A stretch of DNA of 48,645 bases from Planctomycetales bacterium 71-10 (GTDB taxonomy: Bacteria; Planctomycetota; Planctomycetia; Isosphaerales; Isosphaeraceae). Positions within the stretch are counted from its first letter, which is position 1. Every line of letters begins with the position of its first letter. Below are positions 1-7,533 of the stretch, in pieces. Made by a program: the position numbers and the translations under genes. The notes below the pieces were generated by a model, which ran no database searches, was not told where the DNA came from, and was given only the letters and a program-made list of their open reading frames with translations. Location of the stretch: contig MKTT01000132.1 in the NCBI GenBank assembly GCA_001898385.1, positions 1 to 48,645 of the forward strand, read 5' to 3'.

Positions 1-1
1 C

Positions 2-988
2 ATCGCGGTCCTGATCGCCCTGCTGCTCCCGGCCGTCCAGGCCGCCCGCGAGGCGGCCCGCCGCGCCCAGTGCGTCAACAACATGAAGCAGATCGGCCTG
101 GGCCTGATGAATTACGAGAACGCCAACTCGGCGTTCCCCCCGCCCAAGATCTGGTCGGGGTCGGGCATCGGCAACAACGGGGGTATCAACGGGGTCCTGA
201 ACACCACCGGGTTCACGATGATCCTGGGCTACCTGGAGCAGACCCAACTGGTCAACGCCTACAACTTCATGCAAGCGTCCAGCAACTCGGTGAACGGGCC
301 GAACAACCGGGTCATCGGCGACGCCGCGGTGAACAGCACGGTCGTCGGCACGCTCGTGGCGGCGTACGCATGCCCCTCCGACCAGCCGCCGGACGTGCAG
401 AACAGCACGGACTCGGTCTATCACCGCAACAACGCCAGGCGCAGCAACTACTTCTTCTGCTCCACCCTCTGGATGGAATACTACGGCCCTTACGCCTGGG
501 GGGGCTCGCTCCCGGGGTACGTCGACTCGTCGCGGGGGATGTTCATCACCGACACCAGCACGAGGCTGGCCGAGGTGACGGACGGGCTGAGCAACACGGC
601 GATGGTCGGCGAATCGCCCCAGATCCACCTCTCGTCGACCTGGGGCCCCTACTGGGGCTCCGGGGTCCATACCTCGACCAACGGCAACGTCTATCCGCCG
701 CCGCCCCTGGTGAACCAGATCGTCGCCAACATCGGCCTGGGGCCCGAGTGGCGCGACTACACGACGACTCTCCCGAACGCCCCGCCCAACGCCATCCAGT
801 GCGGGGGCCCGTGCGGCAACCTGAAGCTCCCCTACGCCAACGTCATGGGGAGCAAGCACCCCGGCGGCCTCAACATGGCCTTCGGCGACGGCAGCGTCCG
901 GTTCATCAAGAACAGCATCAGCGGCCAGACGTGGTGGGCCGTCAATACGATCAAAGGCGGCGAAATCGTCAGCTCCGACTCCTATTGA
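2..988 (+). CDS. DUF1559 (SBP_bac_10) pilin-like secretory protein, 5'-truncated by window edge
   Basis: The reading frame enters at base 2 and runs to TGA at 986-988; the start codon lies upstream of the window. The visible part opens with the end of the type IV pilin-like N-terminal helix (IAVLIALLLPAVQAAREAARR), then the conserved QCVNNMKQIGLGL segment. Near the C-terminus is the H-X9-DG motif (HPGGLNMAFGDGSVRF) and the end GGEIVSSDSY, both hallmarks of the planctomycete DUF1559 family. Family members are thought to be processed by a prepilin peptidase and exported; their exact role is not established. It is a close tandem paralogue of the gene at 1231, with 106 bp of perfect nucleotide identity at its beginning. 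A hairpin follows the stop. Confidence 0.93.
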   Translation: MAVLIALLLPAVQAAREAARRAQCVNNMKQIGLGLMNYENANSAFPPPKIWSGSGIGNNGGINGVLNTTGFTMILGYLEQTQLVNAYNFMQASSNSVNGPNNRVIGDAAVNSTVVGTLVAAYACPSDQPPDVQNSTDSVYHRNNARRSNYFFCSTLWMEYYGPYAWGGSLPGYVDSSRGMFITDTSTRLAEVTDGLSNTAMVGESPQIHLSSTWGPYWGSGVHTSTNGNVYPPPPLVNQIVANIGLGPEWRDYTTTLPNAPPNAIQCGGPCGNLKLPYANVMGSKHPGGLNMAFGDGSVRFIKNSISGQTWWAVNTIKGGEIVSSDSY

Positions 989-994
989 CGGGGC

Positions 995-1015
995 CGGGCG
1001 GGCATGCCCCGCCCG
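995..1015 (+). terminator. Hairpin after the first DUF1559 gene
   Basis: An 8-bp perfect GC stem (CGGGCGGG, 995-1002; CCCGCCCG, 1008-1015) lies 7 bases after the stop codon. A second, 7-bp hairpin (GCGTGGG 1026-1032 / CCCACGC 1041-1047) follows with an A-rich loop. Neither has a U-tract, as is usual in such GC-rich genomes, so termination is inferred. Confidence 0.5.
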
Positions 1016-1053
1016 CGAGGGGCGCGCGTGGGCCGAAAAACCCACGCCGACCC

Positions 1054-1083
1054 TTGACATTAGTTTCAAAAATGAAATATAAA
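1054..1083 (+). promoter_or_regulatory. Sigma70-like promoter of the second DUF1559 gene
   Basis: TTGACA at 1054-1059 and TATAAA at 1078-1083 are separated by 18 bases in a short AT-rich island between two hairpins and the DUF1559 gene starting at 1231. This is the best consensus-like promoter in the window. It implies a 5' leader of about 140 bases, long and GC-rich. Confidence 0.65.
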
Positions 1084-1230
1084 TGCCGGCGTCCTCGTCG
1101 CCGGCCTTGCGGCGGCGGGGAGCCCTCCTCTCTCGCTCTCAGGGGCGTCGCCCGGCGGCCCACCGGCCGTTCGGGATCGTCCCGCGTCTGCCATCTTCGT
1201 TCGGACGTCCCTTCTTGGTGAGGATGGATC

Positions 1231-2289
1231 ATGAAGTCCCAGCCGCGTCATGGCTCGTCGTCGGGCTTCACGCTGATCGAGCTGCTGGTGGTGATCGCGA
1301 TCATCGCGGTCCTGATCGCCCTGCTGCTCCCGGCCGTCCAGGCCGCCCGCGAGGCGGCCCGCCGCGCCCAGTGCGTCAACAACATGAAGCAGATCGGCCT
1401 GGGCCTGGCCAACTACGAGTCGACGATGTCCGGCTTCCCGCCGTCGAAGATCTGGCCCGGGGCGGCCATCGGCAGCAACGGCAAGATCAACGGCGTCTTG
1501 AACACCACGGGCTTCGCGCTGCTGCTCCCGTTCCTGGAGCAGACGTCGATGGCCAACGCCTACAACTACAGCCAGCCGTCGAGCAACTCGATCACCAGCG
1601 GCAACACGCGGCTGATGGGCGACGCCGCCGTGAACAGCACGGTCGTCGGGACGCTGGTGCCGATCTTCGCCTGCCCGTCGGACATCCCGCCCGAGGTCGT
1701 CAACAGCACCGACTACAACTGGCACCGCAACAACGCCAGGCGCAGCAACTACGTCTTCTGCGTCGGACTCTGGATGGAGTATTACAACCCCGACGCCTGG
1801 GGCGGCAGCCTGCCGGGGTTCGTGCAGAGCACGCGGTCGATGTTCATCGCCGACACGAGCACGCGGCTCATGGAGGTCACCGACGGCCTCTCCAACACGG
1901 TGACGATCGGCGAGTCGCCGCAGATCCACATGAGCAGCGCCTACGGGCCCTACTGGGGCTCGGGCGTCCTCACCTCGACCGAGGGGGCCGCCTACCCGCC
2001 CCCGCCGCTCTCGGCGACGATCGCCGCGCAAGTCAACCTTGGGCCCGAGTGGCGCGACTACACCACGATGCTGCCGAACGCCCCGCCGAACTCGTCGCAG
2101 TGCGGGGGCCCGTGCGGCAGCATGAAGCTCCCCTACGCCTACACCATGGGGAGCAAGCACGCCGGCGGGCTGAACATGCTGTTCGGCGACGGCAGCGTGC
2201 GGTTCATCAAGAACAGCATCAGCGGCCCGACCTGGTGGGCGATCAACTCCATCGGCGGCGGCGAGATCATCAGCTCCGACTCGTTCTGA
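1231..2289 (+). CDS. DUF1559 (SBP_bac_10) pilin-like secretory protein
   Basis: A 352-residue protein. Residues 10-45 hold the prepilin-type N-terminus: SSGFTLIELLVVIAII with the Gly-Phe cleavage point and the Glu at mature position 5, followed by LLLPAVQAAREAARR. The body is the DUF1559 domain, and the C-terminus has the H-X9-DG motif (HAGGLNMLFGDGSVRF) and ends GGEIISSDSF. Known family members carry these features and are presumed exported and membrane- or surface-associated; no enzymatic activity is known. It is a tandem paralogue of the preceding gene, alike over nearly the whole length. The start follows GGTGAGG. A hairpin (2297-2337) separates it from the downstream lipoprotein gene, with which it is probably co-transcribed. 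Confidence 0.95.
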   Translation: MKSQPRHGSSSGFTLIELLVVIAIIAVLIALLLPAVQAAREAARRAQCVNNMKQIGLGLANYESTMSGFPPSKIWPGAAIGSNGKINGVLNTTGFALLLPFLEQTSMANAYNYSQPSSNSITSGNTRLMGDAAVNSTVVGTLVPIFACPSDIPPEVVNSTDYNWHRNNARRSNYVFCVGLWMEYYNPDAWGGSLPGFVQSTRSMFIADTSTRLMEVTDGLSNTVTIGESPQIHMSSAYGPYWGSGVLTSTEGAAYPPPPLSATIAAQVNLGPEWRDYTTMLPNAPPNSSQCGGPCGSMKLPYAYTMGSKHAGGLNMLFGDGSVRFIKNSISGPTWWAINSIGGGEIISSDSF

Positions 2290-2296
2290 TCCGGCC

Positions 2297-2337
2297 GGCG
2301 CGAGGGCGAGGGGCCGCCGTCCCGCCGCCCTCGCGCC
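2297..2337 (+). terminator. 12-bp hairpin between DUF1559 and lipoprotein genes
   Basis: GGCGCGAGGGCG (2297-2308) pairs perfectly with CGCCCTCGCGCC (2326-2337). It lies just before the AGGAGG ribosome binding site of the lipoprotein gene, so it may be a terminator or a partial attenuator/mRNA stabiliser within the unit. Confidence 0.5.
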
Positions 2338-2354
2338 CCTCCAGGAGGAATCGC

Positions 2355-2852
2355 GTGAGAACTCGACGATTCGCCGCCGCCGCGCTGGCCGCGGCGCTCG
2401 CGGCCGGGTGCGGCAGCGGGGACGAGACCGACTACTACACCCTGACCCCCGTCGCCGGCACCGTCACGCTCGACGGCAAGCCGCTCGACGGCGCCAAGGT
2501 GATCTTCACCCCCCAGGGGAACGTCCCCGACACGCCCGGATCCGACGTGACGGGCAAGGAGGGGAACTATAAGGTGATGTATCGGGGCCGCTCCGGCGTG
2601 GCGAAGGGGAAATACTCCGTCCTCGTGAGCAAGACCCTCGGCGAGGTCGCGGTCGAGGAGGCGGACGACTCCGGCTCCGGCGAGTTCTCCGAGGAGCGGG
2701 CCCTGGCCGCGATGAAGAAGGCCGGCGAGCTGACCGCCGCCTCCGTCAAGCGCGGCGCCAAGAAGACCAAGTCCCTCATCGTCACCCAGACGTTCGACCG
2801 CGAGGTCGGCGACAAGGCGACGGTGCTAGACTTCGACCTGAAGAAGCCGTGA
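2355..2852 (+). CDS. Lipoprotein with carboxypeptidase-regulatory/transthyretin-like domain
   Basis: A 165-residue protein with a GTG start at 2355, chosen because AGGAGG sits at the correct distance (2343-2348) and the signal peptide begins there (MRTRRFAAAALAAALAAGC). Cys22 or thereabouts in AAGCGSG is a lipobox, so the mature protein should be lipidated. The next ~100 residues (VAGTVTLDGKPLDGAKVIFTP, then TGKEGNYKV) match the beta-sandwich 'carboxypeptidase regulatory-like' pattern common in planctomycete lipoproteins found beside DUF1559 genes. Function is unknown; a structural or binding role at the envelope is inferred from context. The lysine-rich C-terminal part is charged. Confidence 0.85.
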   Translation: MRTRRFAAAALAAALAAGCGSGDETDYYTLTPVAGTVTLDGKPLDGAKVIFTPQGNVPDTPGSDVTGKEGNYKVMYRGRSGVAKGKYSVLVSKTLGEVAVEEADDSGSGEFSEERALAAMKKAGELTAASVKRGAKKTKSLIVTQTFDREVGDKATVLDFDLKKP

Positions 2853-2880
2853 GCCGGCCGACTCATCGAGGAGCGATCGC

Positions 2881-4632
2881 ATGAATCGACGGGACGCGAT
2901 CCGGGGCCTGGCCCTGGCGGGCGCGCTGGGGAAGGTCGAGGGCGCCCCGCGCGCGTCGGGGGCCGAGGGCCCGAAGCCGCTCGAACGCGACGGCCTGCGG
3001 GCCTGGCTGGAGACGTCGCTCCGGCGGGTCTACCCGACCTCGCCCCCGAGGGAGGCTCCCGCCCTGGAGATGCTCGCCGCGCGCAACGAGCGGCTGTCGC
3101 TCCAGGCGTGCTTCCGCAACCTGGAGACGAATTCCGCGATCGTCCGCTGCGACGTCTCCGCCCCCGAGGGCTGGGGCGTCCGCGTGCGCCGGGTCGGGTT
3201 CGTCCCGATGCAGCACCTCGACACCTACACGCCGAAGGAGGAACTGGAGGGGATCGGCTTCATCCCCGGCCTCTGCCCGGACCCGCTGTACGACGACCCC
3301 CGCGCCCACGTCGGCCCCGAGTCGAACGGCGTCTTCTGGGTCTCGCTCGTCGTCCCCGAGGGGGCGACGCCGGGCGTCCACGAGGTCCGCGTCAAGCTGA
3401 CGCTGGAGAACCGCTACGGCTACACCGACTTCACCCGCCCGGAGCCGAGTGCCATCGAGATGCCGGTCCGGGTCGACGTCCGGCCGCTGGTCCTGAAGCC
3501 GCGCCAGGATTTCCCGGTCACGAACTGGATCTCGGCCGACTCCATCTGGGAGTGGTACCGGATCAAGCCGTGCAGCGAGGAGTTCTGGAGGCTGGCCGAG
3601 GCGTACATCCGCGACCTGGTCTCCCACGGCGTGGACGTGATCTATACGCCCATGCTCAACACGAGGCACGAGATCCTGGTGCGGCCGGCGCAGCTCCTGA
3701 AAGTCAAGCGGACCGGGCCCGACCGCTACGAGTTCGACTTCGGCGACGTCCGCCGGTGGGTCCGGATCGCCAAGGAGGCCGGAGCGAACCACCTGGAATG
3801 GCCCCACTTCTTCACGCCCGCGCCGACGAGCGCGCGGCACCCGCAGCGCATCTTCGAACGCGACGACGAGGCGATCGGCCCGATGCTCTGGGCCCCCGAG
3901 ATCCCGGCGACCGGCGACGTCTACCGCGCGTTCCTCTCGCAGTTCCTGCCGGCGTTCAAGGCGTTCCTGGAGGAGGAGGGGGTCCTCGACCGCTCGCTGT
4001 TCCACTGCGCCGACGAGCCCGACGGCGACGTCCAGATGGCCGATTACCGCAAGGCCCGCGCGATGCTGGCGGAGATGGCCCCGTGGATGAAGGTGATGGA
4101 CGCGATGAGCGACCCTCGCTTCGCCACGGAGCGCCTCTCCGACATGCCCGTCCCCAGCATCGTCACCGCGCCGGCGTTCACGCAGGCGGATTGCCCCGCG
4201 TGGGCGTACTTCTGCTGCGGCCCGCGCGACCGCTACCTGCAACGGCTGCTGGACACGCCGCTGTCCAAGATTCGCATGGCCGGCTGGCTGTTCTACAAGC
4301 TCGGCGCGAAGGGCTTCCTGCACTGGGGCTACAACTACTGGTTCGTCTTCTGCACCAGCAAGATCGGCGACCCGTTCGCCGACGCCTCCGTCGGCGCGTG
4401 GCCGGGCATGCCCTACGGCGACGCCTTCGTCGTCTACCCCGGGCCCGACGGCCCGCTCGACTCCATCCGCTGGGAGGTCTTCGCCGAGAGCCTCCAGGAC
4501 TACGCCCTGCTGCAATCCGCCGGCGTGAAGCCCGACGACCCCCTGCTGGCCGGGATCAAGGACTACGCCGACTTCCCCAAGTCGGCCGACTGGCTGGCGA
4601 AGGCGCGGCGCGAGATCCTCGCGAGGGCGTGA
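2881..4632 (+). CDS. DUF4091 glycoside hydrolase-like protein, secreted
   Basis: 583 residues. The N-terminus MNRRDAIRGLALAGAL resembles a twin-arginine or Sec export signal, so a periplasmic or secreted location is likely. A beta-rich N-terminal half (to about residue 200) is followed by a TIM-barrel-like half with NWISADSIWEWYRI, an FHCADEP motif (DEP at about 378-380) and a C-terminal HWGYNYW...YPGPDGPLDSIRWE segment. This arrangement is characteristic of DUF4091 proteins, which are annotated as glycoside hydrolase-like; substrate is not known. The GAGCGATCGC ATG start lies 28 bases after the lipoprotein stop, so it may be co-transcribed with it. Glu379 is the likely acid/base by analogy, not proven. 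Confidence 0.85.
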   Translation: MNRRDAIRGLALAGALGKVEGAPRASGAEGPKPLERDGLRAWLETSLRRVYPTSPPREAPALEMLAARNERLSLQACFRNLETNSAIVRCDVSAPEGWGVRVRRVGFVPMQHLDTYTPKEELEGIGFIPGLCPDPLYDDPRAHVGPESNGVFWVSLVVPEGATPGVHEVRVKLTLENRYGYTDFTRPEPSAIEMPVRVDVRPLVLKPRQDFPVTNWISADSIWEWYRIKPCSEEFWRLAEAYIRDLVSHGVDVIYTPMLNTRHEILVRPAQLLKVKRTGPDRYEFDFGDVRRWVRIAKEAGANHLEWPHFFTPAPTSARHPQRIFERDDEAIGPMLWAPEIPATGDVYRAFLSQFLPAFKAFLEEEGVLDRSLFHCADEPDGDVQMADYRKARAMLAEMAPWMKVMDAMSDPRFATERLSDMPVPSIVTAPAFTQADCPAWAYFCCGPRDRYLQRLLDTPLSKIRMAGWLFYKLGAKGFLHWGYNYWFVFCTSKIGDPFADASVGAWPGMPYGDAFVVYPGPDGPLDSIRWEVFAESLQDYALLQSAGVKPDDPLLAGIKDYADFPKSADWLAKARREILARA

Positions 4633-4657
4633 CCGGGCGCTGCGTCGAGAACGTCAG

Positions 4658-4738
4658 AATCCCGTAGGCTGGGGCGAGACCCAGCCCGGATAAGGCCGAG
4701 GCTCGCTCGGGCTGGGTCTCGACCCAGCCTACGGGATT
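4658..4738. repeat. 31-bp inverted repeat with nested hairpins
   Basis: The arm at 4658-4688 is the reverse complement of 4708-4738 except for one base. Each arm is also nearly self-complementary (CTGGG...CCCAG around a GAGA or TCTC core). The element lies between convergent genes (stops at 4632 and 4790) and could act as a bidirectional terminator. The compact nested structure also resembles REP/MITE-like repeats. Only one copy is present in the window. Confidence 0.8.
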
Positions 4739-4789
4739 TCTCCTCAAATCCGGGCCTGGCGAAGCGCCGGGCCGTATCCGACCGGTCGC

Positions 4790-5635
4790 TTACTTCTCGG
4801 CCGTCGCGCCGAGGAACCCGCCGTCGGCCAGCCATTGGTCCAGGCGGGCGGGCCAGTCCTTGACGGAGGCCAGCTTGGAGCGGCGGCCGAGGTTGAAACC
4901 GTGGCCCCCCCTGGCGAAGACGTGGGCCTCCACCGACGCGCCGGCGTCGCGGTACGACTGGAGCAGCTTGACGATCGTGCCGGCGGCCCCCTTGTCGTCG
5001 GAGGCGACCAGCAGGAAGGCGGGCGGCGCGTCCTTGGGGACCGTCTCCGGGCAGCCGATCGGGCCGGGGTAGACCTGGATCAGGAAGTCCGGGCGGGCGT
5101 CCAGGCGGTCGACCGGATCCTTGGCATCCGGGTCGCCGGCGTTGGGGCCGAAGGCGACGAACGAGGCGACCTCGCCGCCGGCCGAGAATCCCATCACGCC
5201 CACCCGCTTCGGGTCGACGCCCCACTCGGCCGCCCGGCTGCGGACCAGCCGCATCGCGCGCAGGCCGTCGGCGCGGGCGTGCTCCTCGATCTTGTACGGC
5301 GAGCCCTCCTCGCGGCCCAGGCGGTACTTGAGCACGAACGCCGCCACGCCGATCGAGTTCAGGTGCCTCGCCGCGTCCGCCCCCTCGGCGTTGAAGACCA
5401 GGAGGCGGTGGCCGCCGCCGGGGCAGATCACCACGGCCGCGCCGGTGGCCTTCTCCTTCGGCGGCAGGTAGGCCGTGATCGACGGGTTGTGGACGTTCTT
5501 GACCCAGTAGTCCTTGGCCTCCTCGGGCTCGTCGCGGCGGGACTCGAACCCCGGCGCGCCGGCGGGCCAAAGGGGGACCGTCTGCGGATCCTGGGCGACG
5601 AGGGCGAGGGCGAGGATCGGGGCGAGCGTCGTCAT
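4790..5635 (-). CDS. Secreted alpha/beta hydrolase (acetyl-xylan-esterase / BD-FAE type)
   Basis: 281 residues with an N-terminal signal peptide (MTTLAPILALALVA). The alpha/beta hydrolase core is clear: oxyanion segment CPGGGH (71-76), nucleophile elbow GFSAGG with Ser151, a probable Asp213 in VASDDKG, and His245 in RGGHGF. The WPAGAPG...NPSITAYLPP start is typical of the esterase group often labelled 'endo-1,4-beta-xylanase B' or acetylxylan esterase-like. It probably removes acyl groups from polysaccharides outside the cytoplasm; the substrate is inferred only. It is the last gene of a three-gene minus-strand operon, 19 bases after the sugar isomerase-like gene. Confidence 0.88.
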   Translation of the reverse strand: MTTLAPILALALVAQDPQTVPLWPAGAPGFESRRDEPEEAKDYWVKNVHNPSITAYLPPKEKATGAAVVICPGGGHRLLVFNAEGADAARHLNSIGVAAFVLKYRLGREEGSPYKIEEHARADGLRAMRLVRSRAAEWGVDPKRVGVMGFSAGGEVASFVAFGPNAGDPDAKDPVDRLDARPDFLIQVYPGPIGCPETVPKDAPPAFLLVASDDKGAAGTIVKLLQSYRDAGASVEAHVFARGGHGFNLGRRSKLASVKDWPARLDQWLADGGFLGATAEK

Positions 5636-5654
5636 GGGGAGGCTCCGGGGCGGT

Positions 5655-6587
5655 TCAGGCGACGAGGGCGAAGGCCCGCTTCATGGCCCGGGCGGTCGCG
5701 GCGACGGCCTCCTCGGGCGGCAGGGTGCGGAGGGTGGCGTTGAACGGCTCGGCGCGGACGGGGCCGTCGTAGTCGATGGCGATCAGGGCGGACAGGAAGC
5801 CCTTCAGGTCGATCACGCCGGTCGCCGCCGGCAGCTCGCGGACGCCGTCGCGCTGTTGGTCGACGGGGACCGACCGCGGGGCGTCGTTGAGGTCGCAGGC
5901 GATCACGTCGGCGTTGGAAAGCGCCTTGACATCCTCGGGCGATTCCCCGGCCGTGTACCAGTGCCAGGCGTCCAGGACCAGGCCGACGCCCGGCGCGCCG
6001 ATCTCGGCGATCAGCTCGCGCGTCTCGGCCATGGTGTGGATGAACGGATGCCGCGAGGACGACCACGCGGTCTTCGGGCCGACGTATTCCAGGCCGAACC
6101 GGAGCCCGTGGTCGCCCAGCACCTTCGCGACCTCGCGGAGCCGGTCGGCGTGGCGGCGGAAGTTGGCGATATAGGTGAGCCGATCCGAGCCGGGCGGGAG
6201 CCACGTCCCGACGCGCGTCGCGCCCGCCTTCTGCAACGCCGAGGCGAACGCGGGGAGCGCGGCCATGTCGCGGCGGAACGCCTCGTCGTCGCGCCGGAAC
6301 TCGACCGGCAGCGCGGCGGCGCCCCACGTCAGGCCCTTCGCCTTCAGGTCGCCGAGCAGGTCGGCGAGCTGGGCGTCGGCCAGCTTCGCCAGGTGGTCGG
6401 CGTCGGGCGCGACCGACTCGAAGCCGTGGCGATGGGCCAGGTCGACGGCCGTCGGCAGGTCGGCCGAGACGCCGAGGTTGCCGCAGACGAGGTCGATGGT
6501 CATCTTCCGCGCAAGCCCCTCGCCGCCGCGGGCGAGGCCCGCCAGGCCGAGCGCGGCCAGGCCCAGGAACCCCCGCCGGGTGGTCAT
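5655..6587 (-). CDS. Sugar phosphate isomerase/epimerase family protein (xylose isomerase-like TIM barrel), exported
   Basis: 310 residues. MTTRRGFLGLAALGLAGLARG is a twin-arginine-type signal (RRGFLG), so the protein probably acts in the periplasm. The rest is an AP-endonuclease-2/xylose isomerase-like barrel: DLAHRHGFESVAPD near the start, GLRFGLEYVG, VGLVLDAWHWYTAGES with the metal-binding Asp and His, ACDLND, and FLSALIAIDYDGPVRAEPF at the end. Such proteins isomerise or epimerise sugars or inositols; the actual substrate cannot be told. Its start overlaps the stop of the upstream SnoaL-HTH gene by 4 bases (ATGA), indicating translational coupling. Confidence 0.88.
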   Translation of the reverse strand: MTTRRGFLGLAALGLAGLARGGEGLARKMTIDLVCGNLGVSADLPTAVDLAHRHGFESVAPDADHLAKLADAQLADLLGDLKAKGLTWGAAALPVEFRRDDEAFRRDMAALPAFASALQKAGATRVGTWLPPGSDRLTYIANFRRHADRLREVAKVLGDHGLRFGLEYVGPKTAWSSSRHPFIHTMAETRELIAEIGAPGVGLVLDAWHWYTAGESPEDVKALSNADVIACDLNDAPRSVPVDQQRDGVRELPAATGVIDLKGFLSALIAIDYDGPVRAEPFNATLRTLPPEEAVAATARAMKRAFALVA

Positions 6588-7327
6588 GATCCGGCCCCCG
6601 GCTCGCGGCCTTCCTGGTAGCGCGGGCCCTCGCCGGTGAGGAGCCAGCGGAGGTTCGCGCCGGTCAGCTCGGCGAAGTCGTGGAGCACCTCGGCGGGGAC
6701 GGCGGCCCCGCCTTCATAATTGTACCAGGTCCGGACGGGGACCTTGAGGCGCCGCGCGACCTCCGGACCGCCGCGCTCGCCGAACACTTCGGTCCGGACC
6801 TCGACGATCCGCGCCGCGGTCGCCCGGCGTCGCACGACGTTCGGCGGCAGGGGGTCGCCGGGATGAATCCGGCGCGTATGCGGTCGCGGCCCGTCCTCCT
6901 CGGCGGCCGCGTCCTCGTCCGGCCCCTCCGCCAGGTGCTGCATCAGGGTGCCCATGTTCCAGGCGTCCCAGCCTTCGATCATGCGGCCGTCTTCGACGAA
7001 GAGGAGCCAGGAGATGCCCCGGATCTGGACGGCCTTGTGGCACGGGGGGACGCCCAGGGCGTCGCCGGAGTGCGTGCCGCGGGCGACCCAGCGGACGGCG
7101 GCCTCGTCGCCATCGGCCACGACCGACTCGACCTCGAACTTGAGGTCGGGGAAGGCGTCGAGGAACCGGTTGCGGAACGCGAGGAACTCGTTCAGGCCGA
7201 CCATCTCGCCGGCCTCGGAGTGGCCGACGGCCTCCGGCGTCATCATCGCGCCGGCGGCCTTGTCGTTGCGCTCGTTCCAGACCTCTTCGAACCACTGGCG
7301 CGACGTCTGACGGTTCCGGCTGCTCAT
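6584..7327 (-). CDS. SnoaL-like (NTF2-fold) domain fused to a C-terminal HTH domain
   Basis: 247 residues. The first ~135 are a SnoaL/ester-cyclase-type NTF2 fold: FEEVWNERND, AEAVGHSE-like segment, FLDAFPDLKFEVESVVADGD, WVARGTHSGD, and SWLLFVEDGRMIEGWDAWN. After an acidic/proline linker (about 138-170), residues 176-237 read as a helix-turn-helix of the repressor type: GGPEVARRLKVPVRTWYNYEGG, VPAEVLHDFAELTGAN and WLLTGEGPRY. The HTH suggests DNA binding; the NTF2 fold may bind a small ligand, which would make it a sensor-regulator, but this is inference. GGAGG lies 7 bases before the ATG. It heads the operon with the isomerase-like and esterase genes and could regulate it. Confidence 0.8.
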   Translation of the reverse strand: MSSRNRQTSRQWFEEVWNERNDKAAGAMMTPEAVGHSEAGEMVGLNEFLAFRNRFLDAFPDLKFEVESVVADGDEAAVRWVARGTHSGDALGVPPCHKAVQIRGISWLLFVEDGRMIEGWDAWNMGTLMQHLAEGPDEDAAAEEDGPRPHTRRIHPGDPLPPNVVRRRATAARIVEVRTEVFGERGGPEVARRLKVPVRTWYNYEGGAAVPAEVLHDFAELTGANLRWLLTGEGPRYQEGREPGAGS

Positions 7328-7533
7328 GGCGCGTCCTCCGGGTCGTCGGGGCTACGGACATCGGGGCGAAGGCCAGGATAGCCGGCCGGTGCGGCCGATC
7401 CTACGGAGGACCGATCCGGCGTCCGCCGGGCCCCGATGGCCGCGGACCGGGCTCTCGGGAAAAGATGGAACCGAGGCCGACGAAGCGCCCTCATCATGGT
7501 CGAGATCCGCGACGGTCGTTGGGAGGTGGGTCG

